Shown in pieces: positions 1 through 6,187 of a stretch of DNA of 9,328 nucleotides. The translations under genes were made by a program, and so were the position numbers. The stretch is from Candidatus Njordarchaeota archaeon. Lineage in GTDB: Archaea > Asgardarchaeota > Njordarchaeia > Njordarchaeales > Njordarchaeaceae. Every line of letters begins with the position of its first letter. The stretch's first letter is position 1. The notes under the pieces are model-generated. The model worked only from the letters and a program-made list of their open reading frames with translations. It was not told where the DNA came from and made no database searches. The stretch lies in the NCBI GenBank assembly GCA_029856055.1, contig JAHQWF010000068.1, positions 1 through 9,328 on the forward strand, given 5' to 3'.

Positions 1-9
1 AATGTACGT

Positions 10-15
10 GGTGAG
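10..15 (+). promoter_or_regulatory. Shine-Dalgarno site choosing a TTG start
   Basis: GGTGAG matches the GGTGA core complementary to the archaeal 16S rRNA 3' end. The 6-nt gap to the TTG at 22 is normal, while the GTG at 19 would be only 3 nt away. This favours TTG 22 as the start of the membrane-protein gene. Confidence 0.4.
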
Positions 16-21
16 TAGGTG

Positions 22-918
22 TTGCTGAGATGGAACATCGCATTGAAAATGAACCAACCTCAAAAATTTTATATCTTAGGCTTCATTATAGCAACGATAT
101 CTGAAGTATTAACATTCGTTATATTTAGAGACCTCTATACATCTTTCAATTTACCTCTAATAATCTTTGTTATTAGTTCTAGATTCCTATCTGGTTTAGG
201 TATATTTTCAACGCTATCAATGATTTTAACATATTTATTGAAATATTCTTCACCCTACTTAAAGAAGAAAAAAGAACTATCACGATTTTTTATTAATACA
301 TTAAACCTGCTAACAATCGGGTTTTTTTGTTTGCTCGTAATATACAACATTTATTCCCTACTATATGGTACGTACGAACTGTATTCTCTTATCTTAGGTA
401 TCTTAATGGTTGTTTTTTCTTATTATTTAACACCAATATGGAAACCAGATTATAGTATCAGATTAGATGAGAGTTGGCTTGACAACCTTAAGAGCTTTAT
501 AAAGGGAATAAAGCTTGATGTAATCAGGGGTTACTATAAATATTTATCCAAAGACTATCTGAGAGCTTATTCGATAGATTATATTAAATTTAGAGTGCAT
601 TGGGATAGATATAGATATAGGACTTCAATATATATAGTTCCGCTATTTGCTGTTTCCATATTAATAGTACCTTTCTTCTTTGTTTTGTTAAGCATAATTT
701 GCATAAAATTACTTATCTTTAGGAAAAATCCAGATCTAGTTGATTACATCATTATTTCATTAGCAAGCTTAACGCTCATTTACATATCTCTAATCTCTGA
801 TCTTAGCTCATTATTTTACTTCAACATACTTTGGTTTATACCATATCTTTTAGGAATTTTCGTTTCATTTATTGCCTATCTAGACTCAATGTTCCTAAAT
901 GGTCGGCTTTTTAAATAG
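22..918 (+). CDS. Polytopic membrane protein of unknown function
   Basis: I do not recognise this family. Counting from the GTG at position 19, about seven hydrophobic segments are visible near residues 17-36, 46-74, 93-116, 121-141, 204-234, 243-262 and 266-288, so the protein is integral to the membrane. Between the fourth and fifth lies a soluble loop of about 60 residues (142-203), rich in Tyr, Lys and Arg (for example WDRYRYR at 195-201). No enzymatic or transporter motif stands out. An in-frame TAG at 16-18 limits the start to GTG 19, TTG 22 or ATG 49. GGTGAG at 10-15 sits 6 nt before TTG 22, so I chose that start; ATG 49 is a fair alternative. The gene lies 46 nt upstream of a TPR-like gene on the same strand. 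Certain as a gene, unknown in role. Confidence 0.75.
   Translation: MLRWNIALKMNQPQKFYILGFIIATISEVLTFVIFRDLYTSFNLPLIIFVISSRFLSGLGIFSTLSMILTYLLKYSSPYLKKKKELSRFFINTLNLLTIGFFCLLVIYNIYSLLYGTYELYSLILGILMVVFSYYLTPIWKPDYSIRLDESWLDNLKSFIKGIKLDVIRGYYKYLSKDYLRAYSIDYIKFRVHWDRYRYRTSIYIVPLFAVSILIVPFFFVLLSIICIKLLIFRKNPDLVDYIIISLASLTLIYISLISDLSSLFYFNILWFIPYLLGIFVSFIAYLDSMFLNGRLFK
908..917 (+). promoter_or_regulatory. Possible TATA box of the TPR-like gene
   Basis: TTTTTAAATA overlaps the last codons of the preceding gene. Centred near 912, it would place transcription start near 938 and give a leader of roughly 27 nt that includes the GGTG site at 954-957. The region is AT-rich, so a chance match is possible, and read-through from upstream is equally plausible. 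Confidence 0.35.
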
Positions 919-935
919 ATTTTAATCAACATTAG

Positions 936-953
936 TTTTATTTAATTGTTTTT
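936..953 (+). terminator. T-rich tract, possible archaeal terminator
   Basis: After the stop codon of the membrane-protein gene there are two T runs, 936-939 and 949-953, with no hairpin. Archaeal RNA polymerase can terminate on such U-rich tracts without a stem. The tract is also part of the next gene's leader, so it may only attenuate. Confidence 0.25.
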
Positions 954-964
954 GGTGCTCTAAA

Positions 965-1708
965 ATGATCTTCCGAACACTAGATGAAACCATAGAGATC
1001 CTTAGAGATCTTGTTAACTTAGTTAGGAGTGAGGAGGATACCTCTATTAAATCTATGATACTAAGGGAGATTGGTGGGAATTTTGCTGATTTAGGTCTTT
1101 TCGATGAAGCCAAGGAATTGCTTTTAGATGCATATAAATATGCCTCTGAAATTAAAGATGTTGATAAAATGATTTCTGAGATTTTAGAAATAAGCCGAGA
1201 TCTTTATTCTATGGGCTTTAGCGAAGAATCTATTCGAATACTTGAAAAAGCATTGGAGAATGCAGATTCATTAATTGAGATAGAAGATAAGTTGTTTTTG
1301 CTTATTCAACTAGCCAGAGAACTACTTGAGATCAAGTGTTTAGACCTTGCTAGAGAGGTCGTTGAGCGTATTATAAATATGTTTTTTAGTTTTGATCCAT
1401 CAGAGATAGAAGATGTCGAGCTTTTAATTTATGGATTTAAATTAATAATTGTTTTTGAGAAAGGTCGTATCTTAAGAAAGATATATAGTGTAATTCTCGC
1501 TAGATTAGAGGAGGAAAGTAATGAAACAATTGATGAATATTATCTGGATTTACTGGATGTTTTAATCGATCTAAATTGGTTTTCCGAAATACGTGATATA
1601 ATATTGAATCGAATCAGATCTATTGATAATAAGGTAGAGGCTGCATCTAAACTCGTAGAGAAAGTTAATGATAACATAAACAAAGCTATAAAGGAGAATT
1701 ATAGCTAA
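965..1708 (+). CDS. TPR-like helical repeat protein, 40-residue period
   Basis: This is a 247-residue, acidic, almost entirely alpha-helical protein with no signal peptide or membrane segment, so probably cytosolic. It reads as a TPR-like solenoid. Equivalent turn segments recur exactly every 40 residues: LGLFDEAKELL (43-53), MGFSEESIRIL (83-93), IKCLDLAREVV (123-133), VFEKGRILRKI (163-173) and LNWFSEIRDII (203-213). The first three keep the small residue typical of TPR position 20 (A49, S89, A129); the last two are degenerate. Residues 1-20 look like the second helix of a further repeat, and 224-247 like a capping helix. Such folds usually bind other proteins; the partner is unknown. GGTG at 954-957 lies 7 nt before the ATG, and an in-frame TAA at 923-925 with no other start codon after it fixes the start. 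The gene sits between a membrane protein and a DNA glycosylase, 27 nt from the latter. Confidence 0.8.
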   Translation: MIFRTLDETIEILRDLVNLVRSEEDTSIKSMILREIGGNFADLGLFDEAKELLLDAYKYASEIKDVDKMISEILEISRDLYSMGFSEESIRILEKALENADSLIEIEDKLFLLIQLARELLEIKCLDLAREVVERIINMFFSFDPSEIEDVELLIYGFKLIIVFEKGRILRKIYSVILARLEEESNETIDEYYLDLLDVLIDLNWFSEIRDIILNRIRSIDNKVEAASKLVEKVNDNINKAIKENYS

Positions 1709-1735
1709 GTATAATGAACTAAGAAGTGAGTAAAT

Positions 1736-2368
1736 ATGGCTGACGATAAGAGAGAAAAACTCTTGGAAGCTATAGCACAAGAAATAAAGAGATGTAAAAA
1801 ATGCATATTACATCAGCACAGGAAAAATGCTGTTCCTGGCGAGGGGAACCCTTATGCACAAATAATGTTTATAGGTGAAGCTCCAGGGTATCATGAAGAT
1901 ATTCAAGGAAGACCATTTGTTGGAGCTGCGGGGAAATTACTTACAACCTTAATAGAATCTTTAGGATTAAGTCGATCCGATGTATTTATCACTAACGTTG
2001 TTAAATGTAGACCTCCGAATAACAGAGATCCGATACAGGAAGAAATACAAGCTTGCTCTCCTTATTTATTAAGGCAAATCAAAATCATCAAGCCTAAAAT
2101 AATTGTTACGTTGGGTAGACATAGTACAATTACTATTCTTAAGGAAATAGGAGTAAAGGTGCAAGGAATCACCTCTGTTAGGGGTAAAGTTTTCGATACC
2201 GAGGCTTTTGGTTTTAAAGTTAAGATAATACCCACCTATCATCCCGCGGCCGCTCTTTATAACCCCAAATTAAAAGATGTATTGGAAGAAGATTTCAGGT
2301 TCATTGATGTTGTTTTACGAGAGAAGTTAGATAGAAAAAGGGAAGTGACCTTAGATGAATTCTTTTAG
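1736..2368 (+). CDS. Family 4 (Fe-S) uracil-DNA glycosylase
   Basis: Removes uracil from DNA, starting base-excision repair of deaminated cytosine, a heavy load in thermophiles. Visible family hallmarks are the uracil-binding and catalytic segment GEAPGYHED (47-55), FVGAAGKLL (61-69), the TNVVKCRPP stretch (86-94) and the leucine-loop motif HPAAALYNP (169-177). Four cysteines, C20, C23, C91 and C107, are placed as the 4Fe-4S ligands of this family. The length of 210 is usual. The last eight residues, EVTLDEFF (203-210), fit a PCNA-interacting (PIP-like) box with Glu in place of the first Gln; PCNA binding has been reported for archaeal family 4 enzymes. The start is ATG with a weak GTGAG site 5 nt upstream. 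It follows the TPR-like gene by 27 nt, so co-transcription is likely, and its end faces the lipid gene 2 nt away. Confidence 0.95.
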   Translation: MADDKREKLLEAIAQEIKRCKKCILHQHRKNAVPGEGNPYAQIMFIGEAPGYHEDIQGRPFVGAAGKLLTTLIESLGLSRSDVFITNVVKCRPPNNRDPIQEEIQACSPYLLRQIKIIKPKIIVTLGRHSTITILKEIGVKVQGITSVRGKVFDTEAFGFKVKIIPTYHPAAALYNPKLKDVLEEDFRFIDVVLREKLDRKREVTLDEFF

Positions 2369-2370
2369 CT

Positions 2371-3471
2371 TTAATCTATTACTCCTGTTTCATAAGCTAT
2401 TCTATAAGCATCTTGAAAGTTTAAACCTTTTTCACCAAGTATAGTATATCTCTCCGGTCTTATCTTATGCGCTATAGTTAAAGCTTTTATTACCTCATCG
2501 ACGCTAAGACCTAGTTCTTTTGCTTTGGTAGGCATTCCAATTCTTTCCAAGAATTCTTTCACACGGATCCAGTTATCATCTCCTCGGTAACAAAGCATCA
2601 TGATAGTTCCTAGAGCACATTGTTCTCCGTGTAAAGCTGGTTTTTTAGCAATTCCATCAAGCGCATGAGAGAATAAGTGCTCAGCTCCACTACCAGGTCT
2701 GCTTGAACCAGCAATGCCCATAGCTATACCGCTACTTATCAGCGCTTCAACTATAGTTCTTAGCGCCTCTAAATCATAATTAATTAAAATATGTTCATTC
2801 TTTATTAAATGCTCAGCACTCATTAATGCCAAGTTAGCAGCATACTCTCCATAATATTCTCCTTTTACCTTATGCGCTAGCAACCAATCCTGAACTGCAT
2901 TAATATTTGCTATTACATCGCCGATACCCGCCCTAAAGAATCGACGAGGAGATTTAGAAATGATATCAATATCAGCTATTACCGCTATAGGTGGTGTGGC
3001 TTGAAGTGAGTGTCTTCCTCTTCTTTCCCGTAGTGAAGCGAAAGGTGAGGCAATTCCATCATGTGAAGCAGTAGTTGGAACACTTATGAATAAGGATTTT
3101 GTTTCTTTCGCAATAACCTTGCCTACATCTAGATTCTTACCACCACCCACTCCTATTACTGCATCAAAATTGTGTTTATAATGTAGTTCAACTCCCTCCA
3201 TAACAGAATTCATTGATGGTGTATTAACTTCTAACATTTTTGTTTTAACTCCTTTCCTCTCTAATAATTTTTTGATATAATCCCCGGCTAATTTCCTGGT
3301 AAGAGAACCTACGGTAATTAGCGTGTTCTTTATACTGAGCGAACCAATTATTTCTATAAGATTTGTTAAAACTTCTTGTCCTATAACGACTATTGATGGT
3401 ATTCGTATAATATGTTTGTTTCCCATTAAACCGAATGACAACCCATTTAATCGCTTAAGTACACTTTCCAT
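2371..3471 (-). CDS. egsA: sn-glycerol-1-phosphate dehydrogenase [NAD(P)+]
   Basis: Reduces dihydroxyacetone phosphate to sn-glycerol-1-phosphate, the backbone of archaeal ether lipids; cytosolic and essential in archaea. It belongs to the iron/zinc alcohol-dehydrogenase, glycerol-dehydrogenase-like superfamily. The N-terminal half carries the nucleotide-binding motif GVGGGKNLDVGK (107-118) and the strongly diagnostic VPTTASHDGIASP (131-143). Probable metal ligands in the helical C-terminal half are D185 (in GIGD), H265 (in AEH) and H281 (in LHGEQ). The length of 366 is slightly above the usual 335-355 because of about 15 extra N-terminal residues. ATG 3471 has GGAAG 6 nt upstream and an in-frame TGA at 3484-3486, so it is preferred. 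Met16 (position 3426), which begins where most relatives begin, cannot be excluded. It lies downstream of the GTPase gene, separated by 122 nt with its own TATA-like box. Confidence 0.95.
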   Translation of the reverse strand: MESVLKRLNGLSFGLMGNKHIIRIPSIVVIGQEVLTNLIEIIGSLSIKNTLITVGSLTRKLAGDYIKKLLERKGVKTKMLEVNTPSMNSVMEGVELHYKHNFDAVIGVGGGKNLDVGKVIAKETKSLFISVPTTASHDGIASPFASLRERRGRHSLQATPPIAVIADIDIISKSPRRFFRAGIGDVIANINAVQDWLLAHKVKGEYYGEYAANLALMSAEHLIKNEHILINYDLEALRTIVEALISSGIAMGIAGSSRPGSGAEHLFSHALDGIAKKPALHGEQCALGTIMMLCYRGDDNWIRVKEFLERIGMPTKAKELGLSVDEVIKALTIAHKIRPERYTILGEKGLNFQDAYRIAYETGVID

Positions 3472-3568
3472 GAAAGACTTCCATCACTCTTACAGTAAAG
3501 TAAAGTTACAAATGGTACAAATTATTAAGCATTGAAGAAGTTTTTATTTCTTTATTAGAATTTAAGCT

Positions 3569-3576
3569 TATATAAA
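3569..3576 (-). promoter_or_regulatory. TATA box upstream of the G1P dehydrogenase gene
   Basis: On the minus strand this reads TTTATATA with AT-rich sequence in front, a good archaeal TATA box. It predicts transcription start near 3546 and a leader of about 75 nt, long for an archaeon. A weaker TTAATAATTT element nearer the gene (about 3511-3520) would give a leader of ordinary length. The motif is nearly symmetric, so direction is not proven by sequence. Confidence 0.45.
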
Positions 3577-3583
3577 ATTTAAG

Positions 3584-3588
3584 AAAAA
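3584..3588 (-). terminator. T5 tract after the GTPase gene
   Basis: On the minus strand a run of five T residues begins 6 nt after the GTPase stop codon (TAG at 3594-3596), followed by further T-rich sequence and no stem. This fits simple U-tract termination in archaea and would separate the GTPase transcript from the lipid gene. Confidence 0.4.
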
Positions 3589-3593
3589 TTTTA

Positions 3594-4160
3594 CTATCTT
3601 TCCCTCCTTTCAAATGCTTTTCGCAGAATTAGCATCCCAATTTCGTCGAAAATTGTATCTATATTAATTCTCAGCAAAGCACTAGATTCTATGTATGGTA
3701 CTTTAATACTAAAGATCTTAGATAGCGTTCTAGCCAATTTCTCTCCCTCTTCTGGAGATACAGGATCAGATACCTTATCTCTTAAGTCCACCTTATTCCC
3801 AACTAGCACAACTGGATATCTTCCCGAATTATGAAGGAATTCATTTGCCCAGTGTAAGATGTTATCAAAAGTCTCTCTCCTCGAAATATCAAAAACTAAA
3901 ATAGCACCTTTTGCACCTCTATAAAACTCCTTACGGACTTCTCTGAATTTAGGTTGCCCAGCTAGATCCCAGATAACCCAGGATATGTTTATCTTATAGT
4001 TCTTTATGTTTATGATACTCCTTTTAGAATAAACATCCACTCCGATTGTTTGTTTATACTCATAATTGAAACCCTTTCTCAAGTACCTGTGTGCAATAGA
4101 TGTTTTACCTACGCCTCCGTCACCAATAAGAACGATCTTTAGATGAGCTATGTAACTCAT
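3594..4160 (-). CDS. Rab/Ras-like small GTPase
   Basis: A 188-residue single-domain GTPase with the full Ras-type motif set: P-loop GDGGVGKT (13-20), switch I QTIGVDV with T38, WDLAGQ (64-69) with D65 and the catalytic-type glutamine Q69, NKVD (122-125), and G5-like ESSA (158-161). Beyond the universal motifs it carries Rab-like family features: IGVDV after the switch threonine, AGQPKF (67-72), FYRGAKG (79-85) and DISRRETF (91-98). There is no C-terminal cysteine for prenylation and no membrane segment, so it is probably cytosolic or recruited by a partner. Ras-like proteins act as nucleotide-dependent switches; no GAP, GEF or roadblock/longin partner is visible in this window. ATG 4160 has GTGAT 5 nt upstream. 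It is transcribed divergently from the hydroxyacid dehydrogenase gene. Confidence 0.9.
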   Translation of the reverse strand: MSYIAHLKIVLIGDGGVGKTSIAHRYLRKGFNYEYKQTIGVDVYSKRSIINIKNYKINISWVIWDLAGQPKFREVRKEFYRGAKGAILVFDISRRETFDNILHWANEFLHNSGRYPVVLVGNKVDLRDKVSDPVSPEEGEKLARTLSKIFSIKVPYIESSALLRINIDTIFDEIGMLILRKAFERRER

Positions 4161-4200
4161 TTTATATCACATCTATAGAATACTGTATAATGAAAAGAAT

Positions 4201-4232
4201 TTTTATTTAAAAAAATTATAGCTTGTATATGA
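4201..4232. promoter_or_regulatory. Divergent AT-rich promoter region
   Basis: The 108 nt between the GTPase and reductase starts must hold both promoters. A near-symmetric TTTTATTTAAAAAAA (4201-4215) can serve as a TATA box on either strand: leftward it predicts a start near 4181 and a 20-nt leader for the GTPase, rightward a start near 4234. A second plus-strand element, TTGTATATGA (4223-4232), would start transcription near 4253 and leave a 16-nt leader with the ribosome site, a better fit for the reductase gene. The two genes may therefore compete for promoter factors. Confidence 0.5.
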
Positions 4233-4258
4233 GCGAATCCAAACAGGTCTCTTAAATC

Positions 4259-4262
4259 GGTG
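4259..4262 (+). promoter_or_regulatory. Shine-Dalgarno site choosing a TTG start
   Basis: GGTG here overlaps the GTG codon at 4260 and stands 6 nt before the TTG at 4269. The GTG therefore looks like part of the ribosome-binding site rather than the start codon. Confidence 0.55.
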
Positions 4263-4268
4263 TATCTC

Positions 4269-5276
4269 TTGAAACCCTTTCTCTATATAACAAGAAAAAT
4301 ACCAGATAACGGCATAAAGATGTTAGAGGACTATTTTAATATTGAGTTATGGCCGGAGTGTCCACCTCCACCGAAAGAGATAATAATGAAAAAAGTTAGG
4401 GATGCGGATGCTTTAGTCACTTTATTGACCGATCCTATAGATAGAGAAGTGCTAGAAAAAAGCAAAAAATTAAGAATTGTGGCTCAATACGCTGTAGGTG
4501 TTGATAACATAGATCTAGAAACAGCGACGAGACTAGGCATATATGTTACAAATACGCCCGGCGTATTGTCAAACGCGGTAGCTGATCTAACTTGGGCATT
4601 AATATTAGGTATAACAAGAAGAATAGTTGAAGCGGATGAACATGTGAGATCTGGCAAATGGGAGGAATCTAAAACAGGTTGGCATCCGAGGATGTTATTA
4701 GGAATGGAGTTGCGAGGTAAAAAACTTGGAATTATCGGACTAGGTAAAATTGGGCTTGAAGTTGCGAAAAAAGCTCAATGCTTTGGTATGCAAGTCATTT
4801 ATTATAGCAGAAGTAGAAAGGAAAATGCTGAGAAAAATTTTGGTTTCAAGTATGTTGACTTAGAAACATTATTGAAGGAGGCTGACGTAGTATCAATACA
4901 TGTGCCACTAACTGAAGAAACAAAATTAATGATCGGCGAAAGAGAATTAAAATTAATGAAAAATACAGCATATTTAATAAACACAAGCAGAGGAAAGGTT
5001 ATAGATGAGAAAGCTTTAATTAGAGCGCTAGAGGAGAATTGGATTGCTGGCGCGGCATTAGATGTTTTCTGGAATGAGCCACTAAGCAAAAACAGTCCGT
5101 TAACTAAATTAAAAAACGTGATATTAACTCCTCACATAGGTAGCGCAACCGTTGAGACAAGAGAGAAAATGGCAGAAATGATAGCAGAAAACTTAATTGC
5201 TTTTTATAAAGGAAAAATCCCTCCTAACTTAGTAAACAATGAGGTTATAAATATAAGGAAACCAGGATTCCGATAG
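4269..5276 (+). CDS. gyaR: Glyoxylate/hydroxypyruvate reductase, D-2-hydroxyacid dehydrogenase family
   Basis: Reduces glyoxylate to glycolate, and probably hydroxypyruvate to D-glycerate, with NAD(P)H in the cytosol. From TTG 4269 it has 335 residues, begins MKPFLYITRKIP and ends IRKPGFR, closely matching my recollection of the Thermococcales glyoxylate reductases at both ends. Numbering from GTG 4260: the nucleotide-binding GLGKIG is at 160-165; the catalytic Arg-Glu-His set is R244 (NTSRG), E273 (NEP) and H292 (PHIG); YAVGVDNID (77-85) and TNTPGVLSNAVADL (97-110) are family segments. SRSRK (183-187), after the second strand of the cofactor domain, suggests NADPH use. GGTG at 4259-4262 favours TTG 4269 over GTG 4260. 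Related phosphoglycerate or lactate dehydrogenases are less likely given the overall match. It converges with the ABC ATPase gene, 3 nt apart. Confidence 0.92.
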   Translation: MKPFLYITRKIPDNGIKMLEDYFNIELWPECPPPPKEIIMKKVRDADALVTLLTDPIDREVLEKSKKLRIVAQYAVGVDNIDLETATRLGIYVTNTPGVLSNAVADLTWALILGITRRIVEADEHVRSGKWEESKTGWHPRMLLGMELRGKKLGIIGLGKIGLEVAKKAQCFGMQVIYYSRSRKENAEKNFGFKYVDLETLLKEADVVSIHVPLTEETKLMIGERELKLMKNTAYLINTSRGKVIDEKALIRALEENWIAGAALDVFWNEPLSKNSPLTKLKNVILTPHIGSATVETREKMAEMIAENLIAFYKGKIPPNLVNNEVINIRKPGFR

Positions 5277-5279
5277 TAA

Positions 5280-6176
5280 TTAGACTGTGTATTTGGCTAA
5301 TTCATCTTCGATCGCTTTTAATTTAGATTTTAACTCATTAAATCTTTTTGTAAATGTTTCAGCATCTATCTTTTTATCCCTGAATTCCTCCTCTATTCTA
5401 TTGAGTTCACGTAATATCTGTTGCCTTCTATCTTCAAGCTTTGTTATTGTTTCTTGAGTCCTTGTGGGAGCTATCTCAGCTAATTCTAATTCAGCTGGGG
5501 TTATAGTAGCTATGATTCTACCGTCAAGTATTCTAGAGATCCTATCAGAAATTCTTGCTATAGATACGTCATGCGTGACTATTATAATTGTCTTACCTAA
5601 TTCATCACGCAACCTTCTGAACAATTCCGCAATCTGTCTACCCGTTACCGTGTCGAGCTCTCCAGTCGGCTCATCAGCAAGTATTAATGGAGAATCATTA
5701 GCCAAAGCAGAAGCAATCGCAACTCTCTGCTGCTCGCCTCCCGATAGTTGATCTGGTCTATGATCAGCTCTAGCTTCCAACCCCACCAATCTCAAAAGCT
5801 CTCTAACTCTTTGTTTTCTAGCCTCTCTTGGAACTCCAGCTAGAACCATCGGTAATTCGACATTTTCGAATGCCGTTAATGTAGGAATAAGATTAAAGAA
5901 TTGAAAGACTATTCCCACACGCCTCCTCCTATAATTTAAAAGCTCTTTTTCAGAAAATTTCGTTATATCCATACCATCCACTATCACTCTACCCGCATTT
6001 GGTTTATCTATTCCACCAATTATGTTAATCAACGTGGTTTTACCGCTACCAGAAGGACCCACTATTGCTCTAATCTCGCTTTTATCAACATGTAAACTCA
6101 GATCTTGCAGAGCCACTACCTCTATTTCTCCACTTTTATAAATCTTATATAAGTTTTCACACACAACAACACTCAT
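5280..6176 (-). CDS. ABC exporter ATPase, MacB/LolD type, with coiled-coil tail
   Basis: The nucleotide-binding subunit that powers the adjacent FtsX-like permease on the cytoplasmic face. Residues are numbered from GTG 6185. Walker A is GPSGSGKTT (43-51), the Q-loop Q95 lies in VFQFFNLIPTLTAFENVELP, typical of the MacB/LolD/FtsE group, the signature is LSGGEQQR (147-154), Walker B LILADEP (167-173), the D-loop GELD (175-178) and the H-loop H205. The core ends near 230. An extra 70 residues follow, with a charged, heptad-like helical stretch (about 245-298) interrupted at 270-276; most family members lack this. AGGTGA (6187-6182) lies 5 nt before ATG 6176, so I use that start and read the GTG at 6185 as part of the ribosome site. 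The gene starts 9 nt after the permease stop, clearly in the same operon. Confidence 0.93.
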   Translation of the reverse strand: MSVVVCENLYKIYKSGEIEVVALQDLSLHVDKSEIRAIVGPSGSGKTTLINIIGGIDKPNAGRVIVDGMDITKFSEKELLNYRRRRVGIVFQFFNLIPTLTAFENVELPMVLAGVPREARKQRVRELLRLVGLEARADHRPDQLSGGEQQRVAIASALANDSPLILADEPTGELDTVTGRQIAELFRRLRDELGKTIIIVTHDVSIARISDRISRILDGRIIATITPAELELAEIAPTRTQETITKLEDRRQQILRELNRIEEEFRDKKIDAETFTKRFNELKSKLKAIEDELAKYTV

Positions 6177-6181
6177 TAACT

Positions 6182-6187
6182 TCACCT
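6182..6187 (-). promoter_or_regulatory. Shine-Dalgarno site inside the permease stop region
   Basis: AGGTGA on the minus strand, 5 nt before ATG 6176, includes part of the permease TAG (6186-6188). It is the best ribosome site in the window and suggests the ATPase is translated in coupling with the permease. Confidence 0.6.

Noticed and set aside
1..28. Possible tail of an upstream plus-strand gene (stop at 16-18 or 26-28)
   Set aside because: Only five to eight codons are visible, too few to support a gene.
604..620. Short GATATA-type tandem repeat
   Set aside because: It lies in frame within the membrane-protein gene, encoding alternating Tyr and Arg, and is too short to be a separate repeat element.
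3493..3508. GTAAAGTAAAG tandem repeat in the lipid-gene leader
   Set aside because: Two copies of a 5-nt AT-rich unit are expected by chance; there is no symmetry suggesting an operator.
4802..5089. 95-codon open frame antisense to the reductase gene
   Set aside because: It is a shadow of a well-conserved gene, with no ribosome site or recognisable protein features.
5464..5751. 95-codon open frame antisense to the ABC ATPase gene
   Set aside because: It overlaps the signature and Walker B coding region of a clear gene and encodes low-complexity Ser/Ile-rich sequence.
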